DNA of 14,788 nucleotides, from positions 1-14,788 of the forward strand of contig JAPLVX010000065.1 in assembly GCA_026396945.1 (NCBI GenBank), written 5' to 3'. Source of the stretch: Candidatus Falkowiibacteriota bacterium (GTDB lineage: Bacteria; Patescibacteriota; Patescibacteriia; Patescibacteriales; UBA12465). The notes below the pieces were generated by a model. The model was given only the letters and a program-made list of their open reading frames with translations. It searched no databases and was not told the DNA's origin. The position numbers were made by a program, and so were the translations under genes. Of the stretch, positions 1-6,635 are shown piece by piece. Position 1 is the first letter of the stretch; every line of letters starts with the position of its first letter.

Positions 1-1319
1 GAGAAAGGATTCGGCCGCGAAGTCTTGCCGAGCGACGAGGCCGGATGAAAGCGCCCGATTTCGTAATTAACTTCCTTGATTGCTTCTTTCAAATTATCGC
101 GCGCGTCAAGCGGATTATTGCCAGACACTAAAATCCAGCCTAAATATTCATAGCCGTCCGGCGGCACGAGCAAGGAGTCACCGATTCTTTTTTCAAAATA
201 AAACTCTTCCACGTAATCCTTTTTCTTTAAATCATCAGCCACATCTAAATTAACTAAAATTCCGGAATGATCAGAAGAAAAAGTTTCCGCAATCAAGTAT
301 TTATAGGGGGTTTGCAGGGGTTCTAATTTAGGAATATAAATCCCGACAGCAATCTTAACCGCATTCTCAATTAAGTCCACCTTCCAGGCCGCTTTAACGC
401 TCGGATAAACCTCGTCGCCACCTAAACGCAAATTTATTTCCAGGGGCATCGGACCCTTGGGGGTTGATTTAGCTTCAAAGTGAACACAAGCATTAGTAAT
501 GCTAAATTTTTCTAAAACTTCATCCGCTAAATCCAAGAGGTGCCGGCGATCATCGAGCGGCAAATTGGAGGGGGTTGTTCGCGTTGTTTCCACAAAAAAT
601 GGTTCCCGCGTCTTGCTATTATCAGAGATCGCACAAAACTTAATCTTGCCATTCTGCACCAGAATATCGACATCAACTTCGTCACCATCAATATATTCCT
701 CCACAAACACTTCCAGGCCATCATGCAGGGCCGGTTCGACGCTAGTCGAAATTTGTTTTTTAATATAATTATAACTGTCCCGAAGCTCTTGTTCATCATT
801 GACCTTCATCACGTAAGAAGAGGCGGCGCCGAAGGCCGGCTTAACCACCAAAGGAAAGGTAAAAGTTTTAATAATTTCCTCTAGATCTCGACTGCTTTTT
901 AGTTCCTTATGGCTAACGACTGGTAAATTATTATTCTGACAAAACTCGCGAAATAAATATTTATTGCGAATCCGACTGGCGACTTTATAGGGAGTGCCGA
1001 TCCAATGAAATTTATCAGCCAATTTAGAGGTCAGGAGAACATCGTCTTCCCAAAAAGTCATCACCCCGTCAATTTTTAATTCTGGATGCTCTTTAATAAA
1101 GATGTCCACCACGTTAATCGCCTCACCATGATTATAGTTATCGGACTTGATAAAATAATCAATGTAGGGCTGAGAACCGTTTGTTTCTTTGTCGAGAACA
1201 ATTACGGTTAGGCCCAAACTTTTAACTTTCTTGATAAAAGCTTTTTTCCAAGAATTAACGATTAAAATAGTTTTTCCAGCCAGATTACCACGATTCGGGC
1301 CGGGGTCATTGTTATTCAT
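1..1319 (-). CDS. ATP-grasp ligase, 3' part beyond left edge
   Basis: The reading frame starts with ATG at 1317-1319 and stays open for 439 codons to the left edge, so the C-terminus is missing. ATP-grasp enzymes activate a carboxylate with ATP and join it to an amine or thiol. Residues 15-115 look like the N-terminal pre-ATP-grasp fold (KTILIVNSW, then TFWEDD near 88-93). The nucleotide-binding lysine region is VVKPAFGAASSYV at 158-170. EEYIDGDEVDVD follows at 207-218, and the Mg-binding end is HFEAK (280-284) and EINLRLGGDEV (294-304). This resembles the family of BacD, carnosine synthase and biotin-carboxylase-like ligases; the substrate cannot be told. Single-domain members usually end near 400-430 residues, so a further domain may lie past the edge. 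It follows the SIMPL gene by 62 bp and is probably co-transcribed with it. No Shine-Dalgarno sequence is visible. Confidence 0.85.
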   Translation of the reverse strand, partial: MNNNDPGPNRGNLAGKTILIVNSWKKAFIKKVKSLGLTVIVLDKETNGSQPYIDYFIKSDNYNHGEAINVVDIFIKEHPELKIDGVMTFWEDDVLLTSKLADKFHWIGTPYKVASRIRNKYLFREFCQNNNLPVVSHKELKSSRDLEEIIKTFTFPLVVKPAFGAASSYVMKVNDEQELRDSYNYIKKQISTSVEPALHDGLEVFVEEYIDGDEVDVDILVQNGKIKFCAISDNSKTREPFFVETTRTTPSNLPLDDRRHLLDLADEVLEKFSITNACVHFEAKSTPKGPMPLEINLRLGGDEVYPSVKAAWKVDLIENAVKIAVGIYIPKLEPLQTPYKYLIAETFSSDHSGILVNLDVADDLKKKDYVEEFYFEKRIGDSLLVPPDGYEYLGWILVSGNNPLDARDNLKEAIKEVNYEIGRFHPASSLGKTSRPNPF

Positions 1320-1339
1320 AGAGAATATTAAACTAAATA

Positions 1340-1361
1340 AGCCAATAGTCAGCTATCGGCT
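1340..1361 (-). other. Hairpin between SIMPL gene and ATP-grasp gene
   Basis: On the minus-strand transcript AGCCGATAG and CTATTGGCT pair over 9 bp (one G-U) around a CUGA loop. It is followed by TTATTTAGTTT, which is only a poor U-tract. It could be a weak terminator or attenuator between the two genes, or an mRNA processing or stability element. Confidence 0.4.
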
Positions 1362-1381
1362 AATATAATATGAATTAAATT

Positions 1382-2164
1382 TTATTCTAAATTGTAAGTA
1401 ACCCCAATTTCAATAATAATTTCGCGGGAACCGCTGGGCACTTGGGGCATCCCGCCGCCACCGATACCCCCGCCACCCATACCGACTCCCATGGCCGAAC
1501 TATAATAAGGTGTTGGTGCTTGAACTAGATTTTCATACCAACCGCTAATCTCTTTTAATTCTACGCCCGCGGCGGCCGCTAAAGCCCCACTCTTGTCTTT
1601 AGCATCGGCAATCGCTTTAACCCGAGCCTGTTGTTTTAGATCATTGGCGTTAGAGACATCAAAACTTAAATTCAAGACTTGATTAACGCCGGCTTTGGAA
1701 GCGGCGGCAATCACTTTGTTTAATTTAGTTTGGTCTTTATCGTAATCGGTAATCTTGACCGTTAATTGCTGATTGGCGCTATAGCCACTGACCACCGAGG
1801 CATTATCAGAAATCGCGGCAATAATGCCATTAACCTTATCATTCAATTGATTTAGGGCATCTTCGGCCTTGGCTGCTTTATCAATCTGGACCCCTAAAGT
1901 CACAATCGCGATATCCGGTTGATAGCTAACTCGGCCTTGGCCGGTAACCGTCACTTGGCGAAATTGTTGATTCACAATTCGGTCACGCAAAATAGAAACA
2001 ATGATAATACCGGTTAAAAAGACCAGAACTAAAATCATTAGAATAAACTTTCCGATATGGTGAAATCTTCTAGGATCGTGGCCGGCGTGGCCACAGCAGC
2101 CAGGTTCATCATAACAGCCGTCATGATCATCACGGTCAAGGACGGGTTTTTTTTCGTCTAACAT
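1382..2164 (-). CDS. SIMPL-domain (DUF541) membrane-anchored protein
   Basis: This 260-residue protein has one membrane segment at about 38-59 and then an extracytoplasmic SIMPL domain (DUF541, the BP26/OMP28 family). The domain begins with the typical strand VTVTGQGRVSYQPDIAIVTL (71-90) and ends with REIIIEIGVTYNLE (247-260). The family is widespread in bacteria and forms oligomeric shells or channels in the cases studied; its role here is unknown. Two parts are unusual. The cytoplasmic N-terminus is rich in Cys, His and Asp (C17, C23, C24, H14, H26, H29, H35, H36). A Gly/Met-rich loop of about 20 residues (224-245) interrupts the domain near its end. It has its own promoter in the gap after the AlkD gene, so it can be expressed apart from the metG cluster. 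Confidence 0.9.
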   Translation of the reverse strand: MLDEKKPVLDRDDHDGCYDEPGCCGHAGHDPRRFHHIGKFILMILVLVFLTGIIIVSILRDRIVNQQFRQVTVTGQGRVSYQPDIAIVTLGVQIDKAAKAEDALNQLNDKVNGIIAAISDNASVVSGYSANQQLTVKITDYDKDQTKLNKVIAAASKAGVNQVLNLSFDVSNANDLKQQARVKAIADAKDKSGALAAAAGVELKEISGWYENLVQAPTPYYSSAMGVGMGGGGIGGGGMPQVPSGSREIIIEIGVTYNLE

Positions 2165-2178
2165 ATGTTTAAAGATTA

Positions 2179-2219
2179 TTAAATTAATTAAGCGGCCAAA
2201 ACCATTTTAATTAATTTAA
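2179..2219 (-). repeat. AT-rich inverted repeat in SIMPL gene leader
   Basis: TTAAATTAATTAA (2179-2191) and TTAATTAATTTAA (2207-2219) form a 13-bp perfect inverted repeat around a 15-base loop. It sits between the promoter at 2243-2270 and the start codon at 2164. It could fold in the leader RNA, but A+T-only repeats arise easily in such DNA. Confidence 0.4.
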
Positions 2220-2242
2220 ATTATTTAGATTGTTGATTATAT

Positions 2243-2270
2243 ATTATAGCATTTATATAAATGACGACAA
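2243..2270 (-). promoter_or_regulatory. Promoter for SIMPL gene (extended -10)
   Basis: On the minus strand TTGTCG (2265-2270) and TATAAT (2243-2248) are 16 bp apart, and TGC directly precedes the TATAAT, giving an extended -10. It lies between the AlkD stop and the SIMPL start, pointing at the SIMPL gene, with a leader of about 70 bases. Confidence 0.65.
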
Positions 2271-2275
2271 GGTTT

Positions 2276-3025
2276 TTAGCCATATAAATAATGCTGCCGC
2301 TCCGCCGAGTTAAGCTTTTCGATCGCATAACGCAAGCTGGTCCGAGGCATGGTTTTATAATGTTTGTTTAAAAAATCAATTAATAATTTCTCCCTGATAC
2401 TCTTCCCCATTTCTCGGAGCATCCAACCAACCGCTTTTTGGATTAAATCATGGGAATCAGTTAATAAAATTTCGGCGAGTCTAAGGGTCGGATGCGCTTC
2501 GCCGACCCTAATAAAAGAATAAGTCGCAATCATGGCCATTCTTCGCTCCCAAAGATTTCGGGAACGGGCCCAAGTATCCAAAATTTTTATCTCCTTAGGA
2601 TTATTCACTAAATAATCACCGACAATTTTATAAACCGATAAATCTACTAAATCCCAATTATTAATATACTTAGTATTTTTTAAATAGAAAGTAATTATTT
2701 TCTTAGCGGTAATACTCCCGGGGTTTGGGCGCTTTGACTGATCATGGCGCTTTGACTGCTCGTAATGATAAATCAAAATAAACAACCTAAGTTCGTGATA
2801 AGGGCTTCTGATTAATTGCCCCAAATCAACTAAACCTAAATCTTGGAATTCTTTAGCAATTTGCCGAGCCGGCGGCACCATAAGACCTAAAAAAATATCA
2901 CCGGCGCCATAATCGCCCGGACCGGTTTTAAAAAAACGCTGCAAGATCGCGCTTCTTTCCGGTTTCGCTAATTTTTTAACTTTGGTTTCTAACTCCAGCA
3001 AACGGGGTGATAAACGAGGCGACAT
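2276..3025 (-). CDS. AlkD-like DNA alkylation repair protein (HEAT-repeat glycosylase)
   Basis: This 249-residue all-helical protein matches the DNA alkylation repair family of AlkC/AlkD. AlkD removes bulky or positively charged alkylated bases using HEAT-like repeats that grip the DNA backbone, without flipping the base. The key residues of Bacillus cereus AlkD (W109, D113, R148, W187) appear to be present: W124 and D128 in NNWDLVD, R162 in LWERRMAM, and W201 in AVGWMLREMGK. The spacing agrees (4, about 34 and 39 residues). A 6-residue tandem duplication (QSKRHD then QSKRPN, 90-101) sits in a loop. The gene starts 13 bp after the stop of the PD40 gene, so it is probably third in the metG transcript. 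No Shine-Dalgarno sequence precedes the ATG. A repair role is likely, but substrate specificity is unknown. Confidence 0.9.
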   Translation of the reverse strand: MSPRLSPRLLELETKVKKLAKPERSAILQRFFKTGPGDYGAGDIFLGLMVPPARQIAKEFQDLGLVDLGQLIRSPYHELRLFILIYHYEQSKRHDQSKRPNPGSITAKKIITFYLKNTKYINNWDLVDLSVYKIVGDYLVNNPKEIKILDTWARSRNLWERRMAMIATYSFIRVGEAHPTLRLAEILLTDSHDLIQKAVGWMLREMGKSIREKLLIDFLNKHYKTMPRTSLRYAIEKLNSAERQHYLYG

Positions 3026-3038
3026 AATTATTTCAACA

Positions 3039-3728
3039 TTATTTCAACTCCTTGCTTTTATCTAAATTAATACTTAAACGAGAGAAGTCTTGACCTTGGC
3101 GAGCAAAAATAAACAGTTGGCTATTATCGGAGCTATAGGTAAGCCGATAAATTTCGTCGTAAAGCTGGCTCGACCAATTATTTATCATCATTAAATCCTT
3201 ACTCTCCCGCCGCGCCTTGTAAATAAAGAAGCGACTGTCCGGGGTAAAAGTTTTTGGCTCAAAGGTCCAATCAAAGGCCGGACCGGCTTGATTATCAAGC
3301 ACGATGAATTCTTTATTGTTCTTTTTGGCTGTATAAGCAAAATGCTGACTATCAGGAGAAAATATGATCACCCCCAAAGAATCATAAGCGGCACCGACTT
3401 GACCGTTAACCACCACGGCCCAGCCGCCGTCCTTACTAATTGCGTAAGCGACCTTCTCTCCGTCTGGACTGAAAAAAATATATAAATCATTAAAGCCGGT
3501 CTGGTCTTTGAGAATAGAGTAGACCTTCTCTTCTTTAAGATCTTTAGTGATATCCTGATTCAGTCCCAGTGGTTTAAAGTCGGGCAGTTTACTATAGGGC
3601 TGATTTTTTTTCCAATTATGAAAAATTAGGCCGCCTAGAATAAACAAAACAATGACCAAAATTAAAAGCGTCCAAAGAACAAACTTTAATTTAATTTTTA
3701 AAACTTTAGAAAATATACGATTAGACAT
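3039..3728 (-). CDS. Membrane-anchored WD40-like (PD40) beta-propeller protein
   Basis: This 229-residue protein has a short basic N-terminus, one membrane helix at about 16-37 and an outside domain made of PD40/TolB-like blades. The repeated phrases are FFSPDGEKVAYAI (about 86-98), FSPDSQHFAYTA, FTPDSRFFIYKA and YSSDNSQLFIFA, each followed by a strand such as VVVNGQ or FIVLDNQ. Four blades are too few for a closed propeller, so it may oligomerise or be a fragment-like family member. Such domains usually bind protein or peptidoglycan partners; none is indicated here. It lies 59 bp downstream of metG and 13 bp upstream of the AlkD gene, in the same direction. The function is not recognisable. 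Confidence 0.75.
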   Translation of the reverse strand: MSNRIFSKVLKIKLKFVLWTLLILVIVLFILGGLIFHNWKKNQPYSKLPDFKPLGLNQDITKDLKEEKVYSILKDQTGFNDLYIFFSPDGEKVAYAISKDGGWAVVVNGQVGAAYDSLGVIIFSPDSQHFAYTAKKNNKEFIVLDNQAGPAFDWTFEPKTFTPDSRFFIYKARRESKDLMMINNWSSQLYDEIYRLTYSSDNSQLFIFARQGQDFSRLSINLDKSKELK

Positions 3729-3744
3729 ATGGCTAAAATTAAAA

Positions 3745-3781
3745 TCGCCTTAAAATGATTAAAGTTAGGGTCGCCTTAAAA
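3745..3781. repeat. 11-bp direct repeat in metG-PD40 gap
   Basis: TCGCCTTAAAA occurs at 3745-3755 and again at 3771-3781, a 26-bp period, in the 59-bp gap after metG. The flanking bases are also partly alike, so it looks like an old tandem duplication. Confidence 0.5.
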
Positions 3782-3787
3782 AGGCCG

Positions 3788-5455
3788 CTATTTTCCTAGT
3801 CTCTCCACTTCGGCCGTAATTTCCGCTTCGGATAATTTCCGGAATAAGGGCATAAACTCGCCGACTTTAGTAAAATCGGCGTTGGGATACTCCCATTTGG
3901 TTTCTTTTAAATTAAAACCTAGGGTTTGGGCGATGCTCTCACAAGTGGTCGGGAGATAAGGATACAATAAAACCGCCAAAGATCTAACGACAAAAGCTAA
4001 GACGGCTAAATCAGCCTCGGCTTTAGCTTTGTCTCTTTTAAGACTAAGCCAGGGCGAGGTTTTATTAACGTAAGCGTTGGCTTCATCAATTAATCTAAAA
4101 ATCGTGCGCAAGGCTTCGCGAAAATTAGCTTTCTCGATTGACGCGCCCGCTTCTTTAAAGGTTTCTTTAACAAGTTGCAATAATTCTTGACCGCTAATAT
4201 CAATTTTCTTCGGCCAATTTAAGCCGGCGGGAAAGTTTTTCTCGGTTAAAGAAAAGACTCGATTCACGAAATTACCGAAAGTACTGATCAATTCGTTATT
4301 AGTTTTTAAATAAAATTCTTGCCAAGAAAAATCAGCGTCCGAAGTTTCCGGCCCGGAAATAATTAAATAATAACGCAAAGTATCGGCTTGATAGCGGCTT
4401 AAAAAATCCGGCAACCAAACCGCCCATTTCCGACTCTTGGAAAATTGCTTATGTTCTAAAGTCAAATATTCCGAAGAGACAATCATGTCCGGTAAGTTAT
4501 AGGCGAGTTTAGAATCGCTCGCCCCAATTAACATCGCCGGCCAAATAATTGTATGAAAAGGAATATTGTCTTTGCCGTGGACATAATAATGATAAGCTTT
4601 TTTATTTTCCCAAAATTCCTGCCAAGCATCTGGCCGACCGGTTTCAGCAGCCCATTCTTTAGAGGCGGACAAATAACCGCAAACGGCTTCAAACCAAACA
4701 TAAATTCTTTTAGTTTCATAGCCCGGGAGCGGTAATTCTATTCCCCAATCTAAATCACGGGTAATTGCTCGATCCGGCAAACCGCTGGCTAATAAATTTT
4801 TCGTAAAATTATAGGAGTTCCCCCGCCAGCCTTTTTCCTCGCCCAACCATTTCTTTAAATCTTTGGCTAAAGCGGATAATTTAAGAAAAAAATGTTCACT
4901 CGGCCGCCACTCTGGTTTCGTGCCGCAAATTTTACAGCGGGGCTTAATGAGTTCCTTGGCATCAAGCATTTTTCCACAATTATCACATTGATCACCCCGC
5001 GCCGGGTCAAAATTACAATAAGGGCAAGTGCCTTCAATATAACGATCCGGCAGAAAGCGTTGACAGGTCGGACAATAAGGTAAATCTTCGGTCTTTTTAT
5101 AAATCAACTTTTTTTCATAAAGATTTAAAAACATTTCCTGCACCACTTGTTTATGATTCTCCGTTAAGGTATTGGTATAATTATCATAGGAAAAATTAAG
5201 ACCCTTAATTAAGGTCTCCACAAACTCAGCGTGATATTTTTCGGCTATTTCTAAGGGGGGCACGCCTTGCTTTTCCGCTTCCACGCTGATTGGCGTGCCA
5301 TGGCAATCGCTTCCCGAGACATACAAAACATCGGCGCCATTTAGGCGCTGGAATCTGGCTAAAATATCGGCGCCAATCAGACCGGCGACATGTCCTAAAT
5401 GTAGCGAACCATTGGCGTAAGGCCAAGCCGCCGCCACTAAGATTTTCTTATTCAT
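3788..5455 (-). CDS. metG: Methionyl-tRNA synthetase
   Basis: It charges tRNA-Met with methionine using ATP, in the cytoplasm. The class I HIGH signature is HLGH at 19-22 in AAWPYANGSLHLGH, and the KMSKS loop is FSKS at 338-341. Between them is a zinc-finger insert with four CxxC knuckles (128-131, 144-147, 157-160, 174-177), as in the two-knuckle-pair type of Escherichia coli and archaea. A helical anticodon-binding domain follows (about 375-545). At 555 residues it is shorter than E. coli MetG (677) because the C-terminal tRNA-binding/dimerisation domain is absent, which is common. It heads a minus-strand cluster with the PD40 and AlkD genes. A possible -10 (TATACT at 5480-5485 on the minus strand) lies about 25 bp upstream, but its -35 is poor. 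It is divergent from rpmA. Confidence 0.98.
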   Translation of the reverse strand: MNKKILVAAAWPYANGSLHLGHVAGLIGADILARFQRLNGADVLYVSGSDCHGTPISVEAEKQGVPPLEIAEKYHAEFVETLIKGLNFSYDNYTNTLTENHKQVVQEMFLNLYEKKLIYKKTEDLPYCPTCQRFLPDRYIEGTCPYCNFDPARGDQCDNCGKMLDAKELIKPRCKICGTKPEWRPSEHFFLKLSALAKDLKKWLGEEKGWRGNSYNFTKNLLASGLPDRAITRDLDWGIELPLPGYETKRIYVWFEAVCGYLSASKEWAAETGRPDAWQEFWENKKAYHYYVHGKDNIPFHTIIWPAMLIGASDSKLAYNLPDMIVSSEYLTLEHKQFSKSRKWAVWLPDFLSRYQADTLRYYLIISGPETSDADFSWQEFYLKTNNELISTFGNFVNRVFSLTEKNFPAGLNWPKKIDISGQELLQLVKETFKEAGASIEKANFREALRTIFRLIDEANAYVNKTSPWLSLKRDKAKAEADLAVLAFVVRSLAVLLYPYLPTTCESIAQTLGFNLKETKWEYPNADFTKVGEFMPLFRKLSEAEITAEVERLGK

Positions 5456-5532
5456 ATATTATTATTCTACTCTTATTTTAGTATAAATAAGTGAAATAAG
5501 CAATGAAAAAATAAGCTGATAATTATAAAATC

Positions 5533-5561
5533 TTGACATCAGGCCGGGCTTTTGTTATATT
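5533..5561 (+). promoter_or_regulatory. Promoter of rpmA
   Basis: TTGACA (5533-5538) and TATATT (5556-5561) are separated by 17 bp, a near-perfect housekeeping sigma promoter. The expected transcript start is near 5568, giving a leader of about 65 bases before rpmA. The same two hexamers with the same spacing occur before secE. Confidence 0.85.
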
Positions 5562-5593
5562 AGCAAAAGATATAAAAATCATTTTAAATACCA

Positions 5594-5620
5594 AAAATGC
5601 AGCTTTCCAGCTAGCATTTT
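5594..5620 (+). promoter_or_regulatory. Hairpin in rpmA leader
   Basis: AAAATGCAGCT (5594-5604) pairs with AGCT and GCATTTT (5609-5620) around a TTCC loop, leaving one bulged A at 5613. The 11-bp stem ends 13 bases before the rpmA ATG and is not followed by a U-tract, so it is not a terminator. It could control translation of L27, for example by autogenous binding; this is inference. Confidence 0.55.
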
Positions 5621-5633
5621 AAGTTTTACCTAT

Positions 5634-5966
5634 ATGGCACATAAGAAAGCGGCCGGCTCAACCTCCTTGGGCCGAGAATCAGAAAGTAAACGTTTAGGCG
5701 TTAAAATTACCGACGGACAAGCTATCAAAACCGGCATGATTATTATTCGTCAACGCGGCACTAAATATCGCGTCGGCTTAAATGTTAAACGTGGCGGTGA
5801 TGATACTTTGTTTGCCTTAAAAAATGGCGTTGTTAAATTTACCACCAAAAAATTCACCCGGTTTGACGGTTCAGTTAAGGCTTTAAAAGTAGTTAATGTG
5901 CTACCGGCGAGCGTCACGACTCCGAAAATTTTTAAATCAGCCAAGGTGACTAAGGCCAAAAAATAA
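5634..5966 (+). CDS. rpmA: 50S ribosomal protein L27
   Basis: L27 is a protein of the large ribosomal subunit whose N-terminal tail reaches the peptidyl transferase centre. The N-terminus [10 protein letters not shown], followed by [12 protein letters not shown], is the family signature (E. coli MAHKKAGGST, then [12 protein letters not shown]). There is no cleavable N-terminal extension of the Firmicutes kind. [15 protein letters not shown] and the beta-barrel core follow. The protein has 110 residues against about 85 usually; the surplus is a Lys-rich tail after about residue 88. It has its own promoter, a leader hairpin and a terminator, and its usual partner rplU (L21) is not next to it. 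It is divergent from metG. Confidence 0.97.
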   Translation: MAHKKAAGSTSLGRESESKRLGVKITDGQAIKTGMIIIRQRGTKYRVGLNVKRGGDDTLFALKNGVVKFTTKKFTRFDGSVKALKVVNVLPASVTTPKIFKSAKVTKAKK

Positions 5967-5985
5967 GATATTTTTTCTCTTAGAA

Positions 5986-6024
5986 ATACCAAAAAACCTC
6001 TGTAATTTAGAGGTTTTTTGGTAT
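5986..6024 (+). terminator. Terminator after rpmA (symmetric)
   Basis: A perfect 16-bp inverted repeat (5986-6001 and 6009-6024, arms containing ACCAAAAAACCTCT and AGAGGTTTTTTGGT) around a 7-base loop lies 20 bp after the rpmA stop. The U6 stretch is inside the descending arm. It would separate rpmA from the next gene's promoter, which begins 15 bp later. Confidence 0.8.
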
Positions 6025-6038
6025 AAAAAGTCCTATTA

Positions 6039-6067
6039 TTGACATTTTTTATATTATATGTTAATAT
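6039..6067 (+). promoter_or_regulatory. Promoter of small orphan gene at 6115
   Basis: TTGACA (6039-6044), a 17-bp spacer and TAATAT (6062-6067). It lies right after the rpmA terminator and points at the 117-codon gene, giving a leader of about 40 bases. Confidence 0.75.
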
Positions 6068-6114
6068 TAATATGTTCTTTAAATTATTATTATTAACCCT
6101 TAAAAACGCCAACG

Positions 6115-6468
6115 ATGAAGGCAATCATCATTTCCCCGACCGAGTTTATGGTCAATGCTATTGGCGACGAAGCCGGACTGCATATGCGCGGCGAAATCGT
6201 CTTAGTAGACAGAATAAAAACTCACAGCGAAGGCTGTTATAGCGGCGGGAGCAACGAAAATGTTCCTGACTATTGCTTCTTGGATGAAGAAGCTTGGACT
6301 GAAGCCGCTAAAAACAAGCCAATTATTGACCTGGATTCAGACCCGGAACTACGGACCAAATTTTGGGATGCCAGCAATGCTCTTGAGGAGCAATTTGAAT
6401 CAGAAGACGATTTTGTCTTCAACCACATTAACCATTTTATGGACCGCCATAATATGGAAAAAGGTTAA
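6115..6468 (+). CDS. Small acidic protein of unknown function (117 aa)
   Basis: I do not recognise this protein. It has 117 residues, is strongly acidic (runs such as EEQFESEDD near 91-99) and has no membrane segment or signal peptide. It starts MKAIIISPTEF and carries GEIVLVDRI near 26-34. Two cysteines (C41, C54) flank a Gly/Ser/Asn-rich loop, and the C-terminus is His/Asn/Met-rich (NHINHFMDRHNMEKG). The case for a real gene is structural: a TTGACA-17-TAATAT promoter 48 bp upstream, a clear intrinsic terminator 41 bp downstream, and coding-like composition. Nothing is co-transcribed with it. It faces the FkbM methyltransferase gene tail to tail. The ATG at 6115 has no Shine-Dalgarno sequence, as elsewhere here. 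Confidence 0.75.
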   Translation: MKAIIISPTEFMVNAIGDEAGLHMRGEIVLVDRIKTHSEGCYSGGSNENVPDYCFLDEEAWTEAAKNKPIIDLDSDPELRTKFWDASNALEEQFESEDDFVFNHINHFMDRHNMEKG

Positions 6469-6488
6469 AGAAAGAGTTAACAAAAAAT

Positions 6489-6502
6489 GGAGTCTTGACT
6501 CC
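6489..6502 (+). other. Short CUUG-loop hairpin before terminator
   Basis: GGAGT-CTTG-ACTCC forms a 5-bp stem closed by a CUUG tetraloop, a known stable loop class. It lies just upstream of the larger terminator hairpin at 6509 and may help protect or end the transcript of the 6115 gene. Confidence 0.5.
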
Positions 6503-6508
6503 GGAAAA

Positions 6509-6548
6509 CCTGCTAACCTAATTTGGGATAGTGGGCTTTTTTATTTTT
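6509..6548 (+). terminator. Intrinsic terminator of the 6115 gene
   Basis: CCTGCTAACCTA (6509-6520) pairs with TGGGATAGTGGG (6524-6535), 12 bp with one A-A mismatch and several G-U pairs. It is followed by CTTTTTTATTTTT. This is a classic hairpin and U-tract, 41 bp after the stop codon. Confidence 0.75.
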
Positions 6549-6580
6549 ACCACCAGTGAATAGGCAGCTAGTTTTAATAA

Positions 6581-6603
6581 AAAAATCGTCTTTCTTGGGA
6601 CGA
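6581..6603 (-). terminator. Terminator of pyrG-FkbM transcript
   Basis: On the minus strand TCGTC (6599-6603) and GACGA (6586-6590) pair around an 8-base loop, then a run of Ts follows (minus-strand reading of the A-run at 6579-6585). It is 33 bp after the FkbM-gene stop. The stem is short but well placed between convergent genes. Confidence 0.6.
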
Positions 6604-6635
6604 CTGTTTTTACTAAGTCATTATTAATTTTTTTA

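Noticed and set aside
540..884. Open frame on the plus strand inside the ATP-grasp gene
   Set aside because: It overlaps a gene with clear ATP-grasp motifs on the other strand and has no protein-like features, promoter or terminator.
4415..4445. Defective KMSKS in metG (FSKS instead of MSKS)
   Set aside because: FSKS variants are common in active methionyl-tRNA synthetases, so this is not evidence of damage.
5750..6124. Minus-strand open frame antisense to rpmA
   Set aside because: It crosses the rpmA coding region and its terminator; L27 on the plus strand is unmistakable.
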